A stretch of 20,604 nt of DNA from Neisseriales bacterium (GTDB taxonomy: Bacteria; Pseudomonadota; Gammaproteobacteria; Burkholderiales; UBA11063): positions 1 to 20,604 of the forward strand of contig DPRZ01000150.1 of NCBI GenBank assembly GCA_003538525.1, in the 5' to 3' direction. Below, in pieces: positions 15,750-20,604 of this stretch; positions within the stretch are counted from its first letter, which is position 1, and each line of letters opens with the position of its first letter. The translations under genes and the position numbers were made by a program. The notes beneath the pieces were generated by a model. That model did not search any database. It was given only the letters and a program-made list of their open reading frames with translations, and was not told the DNA's origin.

Positions 15750-17117
15750 CTAACCTACAACATCGCCAAGATGGAATAACGGTAAATAAATCGCCACAAT
15801 AATTGAGCCTAACACCGCACCAAGAATCACAATCGTGGCAGGCTCAATCATGGCTAAAATTGCCTCAATAACCATTTCAATCTCCTGATCATAATAATCA
15901 GCAATTGATTTTAATAAAAAATCTAACGACCCAGCCTCTTCGCCAACTGCCACCATTTGGGTTACCATATTCGGAAAAATATTGGTCGCTTGCATCGAAT
16001 TATATAAGCTGCTCCCGCCCTCAACATCTTTTTGAATATTTAATGTTGCCGCACCAAACAAATAATTATCAACTAACATCGCAATTGAACGTAAGGCTCC
16101 GTTCAATGGAACCCCTGCCGCAAACAATAATGATAGCGTGCGTGTCCAGCGTGAAATCAGGGTTTTTTGAGCTAAATCACCAAATAATGGTACGCGAAAA
16201 ATCGCACTGTCAATAAAAAATCTAAAGCGTGGAATCGTACGATAGGTATATTTAAAGGCATACACCATCCCAACAATACAAACTATTACCAGCCACCAAT
16301 AATGGACAATAATATCCGATAGCGCAATCACAATTAATGTCGGTGCGGGTAATTTGGCATTCATGCTTTCAAAAATCTTTTGAAATTGCGGCACCACAAA
16401 ACCTAAAATGACACTAAGAACTAAACAACACACGATAACCACAATGATTGGATAGGCCATGGCGGATTTAACTCGGCGTTTAATCGCATCAACTTTTTCT
16501 TTATACTCTAGATAGCGGGTTAACAAGGTTTCCAAAATACCACCCTGTTCACCAATGGCAAGAAAGTTAATAAATAATGCGTCAAAGACTTTCGGATAGC
16601 TCCCGAAAGATTCGGATAAACTCAAACCATTTTCCACCCCAAATTTAATATCTTGCAAAATCAAAACAAATTTACGATTTTCTTGTCCGTTGATTACAAT
16701 ATCAAAGGCACGTAATAATGGAACGCCAGCTTTAATCACAACCACAAATTGTTTAATAAAAATGGTAATTTCTTTATCTTTAACTGGGCTTTTAGCTTTT
16801 TTCTTATTTTTAGCTTCTTTATCTTTACCCTGCACTAGATTATGAATTTCACGAGAACGCGCAAGCCCAGTAAATAAATTCACCCGTTTCTCATGGGTGT
16901 TAGTTGACTTACTGCGTAAATTAGCGAAAATATTGCTAAAAAACGAAAAGGAGCTTTGGGCTTTAATTGAAATCGGTGCGATGTCTCGTTTGCGTAATTT
17001 AACCCGCGCAATAATTGCCGTGGGCGCTTCAACCGTTCCACGTACTAAATCACCAGTTTTAGTTCGCCCCTCATACAGCCAACTAAGCTCTTTTTCATCG
17101 TTGTTAAAGAACGCCAT
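15750..17117 (-). CDS. pilC: Type IV pilus inner-membrane platform protein PilC (PilG in Neisseria)
   Basis: Polytopic protein that couples the PilB motor to pilin insertion. It has two GspF-type domains (about 118-245 and 320-450), each with the expected motifs: AGVPLLRAFD (130-139) and AIGEQGG (187-193) in the first, AGVPLNGAL (334-342) and AVGEEAGSLD (390-399) in the second. Membrane helices are at about 223-243, 270-290 and 422-446. Length is 455 aa, about 45-50 above typical PilC. The excess is a linker at about 54-115 that includes a lysine-rich run (KDKEAKNKKKAK at 98-109). The ATG at 17117 lies 8 bp after the pilB stop, with only a weak GAG-type ribosome site. Confidence 0.94.
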   Translation of the reverse strand: MAFFNNDEKELSWLYEGRTKTGDLVRGTVEAPTAIIARVKLRKRDIAPISIKAQSSFSFFSNIFANLRSKSTNTHEKRVNLFTGLARSREIHNLVQGKDKEAKNKKKAKSPVKDKEITIFIKQFVVVIKAGVPLLRAFDIVINGQENRKFVLILQDIKFGVENGLSLSESFGSYPKVFDALFINFLAIGEQGGILETLLTRYLEYKEKVDAIKRRVKSAMAYPIIVVIVCCLVLSVILGFVVPQFQKIFESMNAKLPAPTLIVIALSDIIVHYWWLVIVCIVGMVYAFKYTYRTIPRFRFFIDSAIFRVPLFGDLAQKTLISRWTRTLSLLFAAGVPLNGALRSIAMLVDNYLFGAATLNIQKDVEGGSSLYNSMQATNIFPNMVTQMVAVGEEAGSLDFLLKSIADYYDQEIEMVIEAILAMIEPATIVILGAVLGSIIVAIYLPLFHLGDVVG

Positions 17118-17125
17118 GTTAGTAC

Positions 17126-18823
17126 TTACTCATTAGTGTTAGCTTCGATTTCTGCAATTGAGGTTACCCCACTGCGAACCTTTAACAGCCCACTTTCGCG
17201 TAAACTCAAGACCCCTTCTTTACGTGCCTGTGTGGCTAATTCAACCGAGGTAACGTTTAATAAAATTAAGCGTTTTAACTCATCCGAAATAGGCATAACT
17301 TCAAACACCCCCAAGCGACCTTTGTAACCAGTATTATGGCAAGCATAACAACCAATTGGCACATACGGTTGCCAACCACTTTCGACATCTTCAGGCTTGA
17401 ATCCAGCGGCGAGCAAGGTTGCGGGATCAAATTTAGCTAATTTTTTACATTTTGGACAGAGTTTACGCACTAGACGTTGCGCAATAATGGTTAGAATGGC
17501 ATCACCCACATTGTAGGTTGGAATTCCCATACTCACCAAGCGCGTTAAAGCCGAGGGTGCATCGTTGGTATGTAAGGTTGATAAAACCAAATGCCCAGTT
17601 TGGGCGGCCTTAATTGCCATTTCAGCCGTATCGCGATCACGAATCTCACCAACCATGATTACATCAGGATCTTGACGTAAAAAGGCGCGTAGGGCAATCC
17701 CGAAAGTTAATCCAGTTTTTTCATTAATTGAGACCTGATTAATTCCTGATAATGGAATCTCAATCGGATCCTCCGCGGTGGAAATATTGCGACTAGAATC
17801 ATTCAACAAAGTTAAACAGGTATATAAAGACACGGTTTTACCAGAACCAGTTGGACCAGTTACCAACATCATGCCATAGGGACGTCCAATCGTATTCATA
17901 ACAATTTTGCGTTGCTCGACTTCAAAACCAAGTGCTTCAATGCCAACACTCGCCGATTTACGATCCAAAATCCGCAGCACAATTTTTTCACCATACGCCG
18001 TTGGGAGGGTACTCACCCGAAAATCAATAATCTGATTTGCCGATAACGATAAGCGTAAACGTCCATCTTGCGGAACACGGCGTTCGGCAATATCTAATTT
18101 AGAAACCACTTTAATTCGCGCAGCAACTTTATCTTTCAGCGCATGTGGCGGAGTCGCAACTTCACTTAGCACACCATCAATCCGATAGCGCACCCGATAA
18201 ATTTTTTCATAGGGTTCAAAGTGTATATCTGAAGCCCCAATTTGCACCGCATCATAAATTATTTTATGCACAAATTTAACAATCGGCTGATCATCATCAT
18301 CCGAATTCACCATATCACTATCGGCAGACACATCCACCGCAAATTCGACGCCATCTAAGGCACCATCATCCAAATTAATCGTTTTAAAATAATTTGAACT
18401 ATTTTGATCCATCACCATCTTCAGTTGCGCTTCATCAACTAAAATAAAATCTAGAGCCAAACCAGTTCTAAAGGTAATTGATTCAAATAGCTCTTTCGTG
18501 GTTGGGTCAACTACGGCTAACTTCAGCCGCTTGTCATGACTACTTAAGGGTAAAATTTTGTGTTTAATGATGAAGTTGATTGGTAAGATATCTTTAGGCA
18601 TAAAATCAAGATTATATGCAGCAATATCTAAAACAGGAAGGCCATAAAATTGTGAAATAGTTTGGATAATTTTAAGCGCAGAAATATCTGGACGAATCGC
18701 AGTAACAGTTGAAACTACCGAAGTCTCATCCTTCAGCATCGCGGCACGAATCGCCTCAACGTCCTCAGCAGATAACACACCTGCCTGCAATAAAATTGTA
18801 AAAATCCCACTATTTATCGACAT
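17126..18823 (-). CDS. pilB: Type IV pilus extension ATPase PilB (PilF in Neisseria)
   Basis: Hexameric cytoplasmic ATPase that powers pilus polymerisation, 565 aa. An N-terminal MshEN-like region (about 1-150) precedes an acidic linker (SDDDDQP at 174-180). The catalytic core has Walker A GPTGSGKT (323-330), the Asp box beginning EDPIE (351-355), Walker B DVIMVGEIRD (387-396), and the His box HLVLSTLHTN (411-420). The tetracysteine zinc motif is complete with C456, C459, C492 and C495. The arginine-rich AERRVPQDGR (246-255) is typical of PilB/GspE. The ATG at 18823 has AGGA 5 nt upstream. This is the first gene of the tight pil cluster. PilT lacks the N-terminal domain and is shorter, so it is excluded. 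Confidence 0.96.
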   Translation of the reverse strand: MSINSGIFTILLQAGVLSAEDVEAIRAAMLKDETSVVSTVTAIRPDISALKIIQTISQFYGLPVLDIAAYNLDFMPKDILPINFIIKHKILPLSSHDKRLKLAVVDPTTKELFESITFRTGLALDFILVDEAQLKMVMDQNSSNYFKTINLDDGALDGVEFAVDVSADSDMVNSDDDDQPIVKFVHKIIYDAVQIGASDIHFEPYEKIYRVRYRIDGVLSEVATPPHALKDKVAARIKVVSKLDIAERRVPQDGRLRLSLSANQIIDFRVSTLPTAYGEKIVLRILDRKSASVGIEALGFEVEQRKIVMNTIGRPYGMMLVTGPTGSGKTVSLYTCLTLLNDSSRNISTAEDPIEIPLSGINQVSINEKTGLTFGIALRAFLRQDPDVIMVGEIRDRDTAEMAIKAAQTGHLVLSTLHTNDAPSALTRLVSMGIPTYNVGDAILTIIAQRLVRKLCPKCKKLAKFDPATLLAAGFKPEDVESGWQPYVPIGCYACHNTGYKGRLGVFEVMPISDELKRLILLNVTSVELATQARKEGVLSLRESGLLKVRSGVTSIAEIEANTNE

Positions 18824-18845
18824 TTTTATCCTAGAATTATATTTG

Positions 18846-18866
18846 ATAGGGTTAAATAAACCCTAT
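18846..18866. repeat. Hairpin between the CorB-like gene and pilB
   Basis: ATAGGGTT (18846-18853) and AACCCTAT (18859-18866) form a perfect 8-bp stem with a 5-nt loop. On the minus strand, the direction of the flanking genes, no U-run follows, so strong termination is unlikely; the TTTT lies on the plus-strand side. It may attenuate or process the transcript entering pilB. Confidence 0.45.
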
Positions 18867-18898
18867 TTTAACATGTTAGGCTTCATTCTGGAGAGATA

Positions 18899-20143
18899 TC
18901 ATAGGCTTTGCAGCGAGCTAATCCGCACCCGCTCGGCCCAAAATTTACCCACCTGCAGCACTTCAAAATAAATATCCCCCAAACGAAAGCAGACCCCACA
19001 AACTGGAATCGTGCATAATTGTTTCATAATTAAACCATTAATACTCATGGCATCATAACTAAACGGTAAATTAAGCTGATAGGCTTCATTAAATTCACGC
19101 ACCAAGGTCGCACCATCAACAATAAAAGAACCATTATCTTCCTTAATCATCAAATAATTACGGTGGGGTGCATCGGTGGTAAAATCACCAAAAACAATTT
19201 CCAGCATATCTTCCAAACACGCTAATCCCAGCAGATCACCATATTCATTCACCACCATAAATAAGCGCTCGCGTTTATTCTGCGCCATGCGCAATTGCTT
19301 AACAATTAAAATGAAATCTGGAATAAAATTAATTTTACGGATTAACAAACTTAGCTCATGTTTAGAATATGCCCCACAAGTTAAAGTTAAAACATCTTTA
19401 GTGTGCACATAGCCCAAAATATTATCAATTGTCCCTTGATAAACCACAACTCGGGTATGGTGCGATTGCTGAAGTTTTTCGCGTAATTCATTAATTCCTG
19501 CGTCCAGATCAATCATTTCAACATTACGTAACGGAATTATGACTTCTTTAACGGTTAATTGCTCAAGCTCCAGCGAATTTAGGAGAATTGAACGATGACT
19601 ATCTAAAAACGGCGAACGTTTATCTGCCACCAAGGCTTTGAGCTCATCCAATGAAGTTCCATCGGCATTGCCAATTCCCAAAGCACGTGTAATCAAATAA
19701 ACAATTTTATCAATCAACCAAATTAAGGGCTTAGACAAAATAAACAAATAGTACAATGGAATAGAAATCAGACGCAACACCAGTAACGGATTTTTGGAGG
19801 CGATGATTTTGGGGGTTGCTTCTGAAAAAATGATAATCATCAGCGTTACAAACAGGGTTGCCAACGACAAAATTAGTTGATGTCCATCGCCAAATAAATG
19901 CAATACTAGCATGGTGGAGAGCATCGTTACCAAGGCATTAAAAAAACTATTGCCAAATAAACTGAAAATCAAAACCTTGTCCAACTGTTGCTTGAGGCGT
20001 AACGCATAATTAGCCCAGCGACACGTCGCATTCAAACTAATTAAACGATGTTCCGAGATGGCAACGCTCGCGGTTTCCAAAAATGAAAATAAGCTTGCAA
20101 TTAACAATAAAGCAACTAAACCAACACAACTCAAGAGATACAT
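18899..20143 (-). CDS. CNNM/CorB-type membrane protein (DUF21, CBS pair, CorC/HlyC domain)
   Basis: Inner-membrane protein of 414 aa of the CorB/YfjD/CNNM family, linked to magnesium or cobalt efflux and resistance. The DUF21 transmembrane domain (about 1-160) begins with FLETASVAISEHRL (21-34) and contains the conserved FSEATPKIIA (106-115). A CBS pair occupies about 200-318, with VVNEYGDLLGL (297-307) and EDMLEIVFGD (311-320). A CorC/HlyC transporter-associated domain closes the protein (about 335-410; FIVDGATLV). The ribosome site before the ATG is weak (GTTAAG). The gene precedes pilB by 75 bp; I recall similar neighbours for pilB in other Betaproteobacteria. Transport activity is inferred from the family, and some members act as regulators. 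Confidence 0.88.
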   Translation of the reverse strand: MYLLSCVGLVALLLIASLFSFLETASVAISEHRLISLNATCRWANYALRLKQQLDKVLIFSLFGNSFFNALVTMLSTMLVLHLFGDGHQLILSLATLFVTLMIIIFSEATPKIIASKNPLLVLRLISIPLYYLFILSKPLIWLIDKIVYLITRALGIGNADGTSLDELKALVADKRSPFLDSHRSILLNSLELEQLTVKEVIIPLRNVEMIDLDAGINELREKLQQSHHTRVVVYQGTIDNILGYVHTKDVLTLTCGAYSKHELSLLIRKINFIPDFILIVKQLRMAQNKRERLFMVVNEYGDLLGLACLEDMLEIVFGDFTTDAPHRNYLMIKEDNGSFIVDGATLVREFNEAYQLNLPFSYDAMSINGLIMKQLCTIPVCGVCFRLGDIYFEVLQVGKFWAERVRISSLQSL

Positions 20144-20176
20144 ACTAACTTAACACCCAAATAAAACTAAAGTTAG

Positions 20177-20185
20177 ATATTACCA
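20177..20185 (-). promoter_or_regulatory. Possible extended -10 for the CorB-like gene
   Basis: On the minus strand TGG followed by TAATAT (20185-20177) fits an extended -10 element, with a leader of about 27 nt. The -35 region is poor. Low confidence. Confidence 0.3.
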
Positions 20186-20193
20186 TATTCATC

Positions 20194-20260
20194 GGCTAAA
20201 TTAACGAAACTTCCAATGAGCTACGACACAAACAACCACAATTAGCCAACTAATTTAGCC
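20194..20260. repeat. 10-bp inverted repeat with 47-bp spacer
   Basis: GGCTAAATTA (20194-20203) and TAATTTAGCC (20251-20260) are perfect inverted arms in the gap between the porin end and the CorB-like gene. A further TTAGCC lies at 20242-20247, and ATCGG (20191-20195) has a matching CCGAT at 20269-20273, so the pairing may be broader with a bulge. The role is unknown. Confidence 0.45.
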
Positions 20261-20301
20261 ACTAAAAACCGATATGAGTAAATTTCTGCGGAATAAAAAT
20301 G

Positions 20302-20324
20302 AAAAAGGTCGCACAAGTGCGACC
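20302..20324 (-). terminator. Rho-independent terminator of the porin gene
   Basis: On the minus strand GGTCGCAC (20324-20317) and GTGCGACC (20314-20307) form a GC-rich stem, effectively 7 bp with a 4-nt loop, followed at once by TTTTT (20306-20302) and more T-rich sequence. It lies 23 nt after the porin stop. This is the clearest terminator in the window. Confidence 0.85.
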
Positions 20325-20346
20325 CCCATTGAGAGACAATGTAAAA

Positions 20347-20604
20347 TTAGAATGTATGTGAGAAACCCACCGCGGTAGTCGAAGTATTAATATTAATTGC
20401 GCCACCAGCTTCATTCATGCTCGTAGTAGTCGGTGCATTACCTTTAATCATACTTTGTTGAGTCTGACCCCACCATTGTTGACCCCAGCTCACGAAAGCA
20501 ATCGTGCGTGGCGTAATATTCCAATCCAGCTCGGCAACCACTTGTTGATAACCAGTGCCACCAACCTGATTATTTCCAGCGATCAAATCAAAGTATGAAC
20601 CACC
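20347..20604 (-). CDS. C-terminus of an outer-membrane porin
   Basis: The frame is open to the right edge, so only the last 85 residues are visible; the TTG at 20586 is internal. The sequence alternates polar and hydrophobic residues as in beta strands (VVAELDW, TIAFVSWGQQWW, TAVGFSHTF) and ends in Phe, the BAM-recognised C-terminal signature of outer-membrane barrels. The spacing and the final GFSHTF resemble general trimeric porins of Betaproteobacteria. A loop rich in Asn, Thr and Met separates the last two strands. The N-terminal part and the constriction loop are outside the window, so specificity cannot be judged. Confidence 0.8.
   Translation of the reverse strand, partial: GGSYFDLIAGNNQVGGTGYQQVVAELDWNITPRTIAFVSWGQQWWGQTQQSMIKGNAPTTTSMNEAGGAININTSTTAVGFSHTF

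Larger units (their letters stand above)
8244..18823 (-). other. Apparent nine-gene transcription unit pilB to M48 protease
   Basis: pilB, pilC, pilD, coaE, asmA-like, pilZ, dapA, bamC and the M48 protease follow one another with gaps of 8, 3, 14, 6, 12, 13, 15 and 12 bp. No terminator-like hairpin was seen in any gap, and each gene has its own ribosome site. Internal promoters within coding regions cannot be excluded. Confidence 0.65.

Noticed and set aside
18836..18841. Perfect TATAAT on the minus strand before pilB
   Set aside because: Transcription would start inside the pilB ribosome site, leaving almost no leader, and there is no -35; probably chance in AT-rich DNA.
1..20604. tRNA, rRNA, CRISPR array, insertion sequence or prophage genes
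   Set aside because: No cloverleaf-like sequence, regularly spaced repeat, transposase or integrase was recognised by eye on either strand.

Overview
The window is AT-rich chromosomal DNA from a Gram-negative bacterium. It carries a type IV pilus assembly cluster in the order pilB-pilC-pilD-coaE, a dapA-bamC pair, outer-membrane lipoproteins, an SAM-dependent 23S rRNA methyltransferase and the C-terminal end of a trimeric-type porin. The gene set and order (CorB-like protein, pilB, pilC, pilD, coaE) fit a low-GC betaproteobacterium, perhaps Neisseriales. This assignment is inferred from gene content and remembered synteny, not from a search.

Positions 1-1901. A C-terminal fragment of an unrecognised cysteine-containing protein runs in from the left edge. 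It is followed by a minus-strand pair: a 110-aa unknown protein, then a SemiSWEET-family sugar transporter. Divergent to this pair is a Rep_3-type (plasmid-style) replication initiator. The roughly 100-bp intergenic region holds two facing sigma70-like promoters with a GTGTAC/GTACAC palindrome over both start regions, the layout expected for an autoregulated Rep protein.

Positions 1979-6500. rlmD is followed by two lipoprotein genes on the plus strand: a GDA1/CD39 ecto-apyrase and an inosine/uridine-type nucleoside hydrolase. Together they suggest breakdown of nucleotides outside the cytoplasm. The apyrase has a good promoter whose -35 box lies in a palindrome. Two strong hairpins separate the two genes, and a third closes the region against the convergent gene.

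Positions 6530-20143, all minus strand. Transcription runs from a CorB/CNNM-type membrane protein into pilB, pilC, pilD, coaE, asmA-like, pilZ, dapA, bamC and a BepA-like M48 protease. The last nine genes are separated by only 3-15 bp and look like one transcription unit of about 10.6 kb. It joins pilus assembly (ATPase, platform protein, prepilin peptidase, PilZ) to CoA synthesis, lysine/peptidoglycan precursor synthesis and outer-membrane assembly and quality control (AsmA, BamC, M48). An acyl-CoA ligase follows after a 154-bp gap. The M48 protease has a textbook twin-arginine signal, and PilC has an extra lysine-rich linker; both are unusual.

Positions 20144-20604. An intergenic region with a 10-bp inverted repeat, a classical terminator, and the C-terminus of a porin.

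No rRNA, tRNA, CRISPR array, transposase or phage gene was seen. The items most worth a second look are the Rep_3/operator/SemiSWEET locus and the two secreted nucleotide-degrading lipoproteins.
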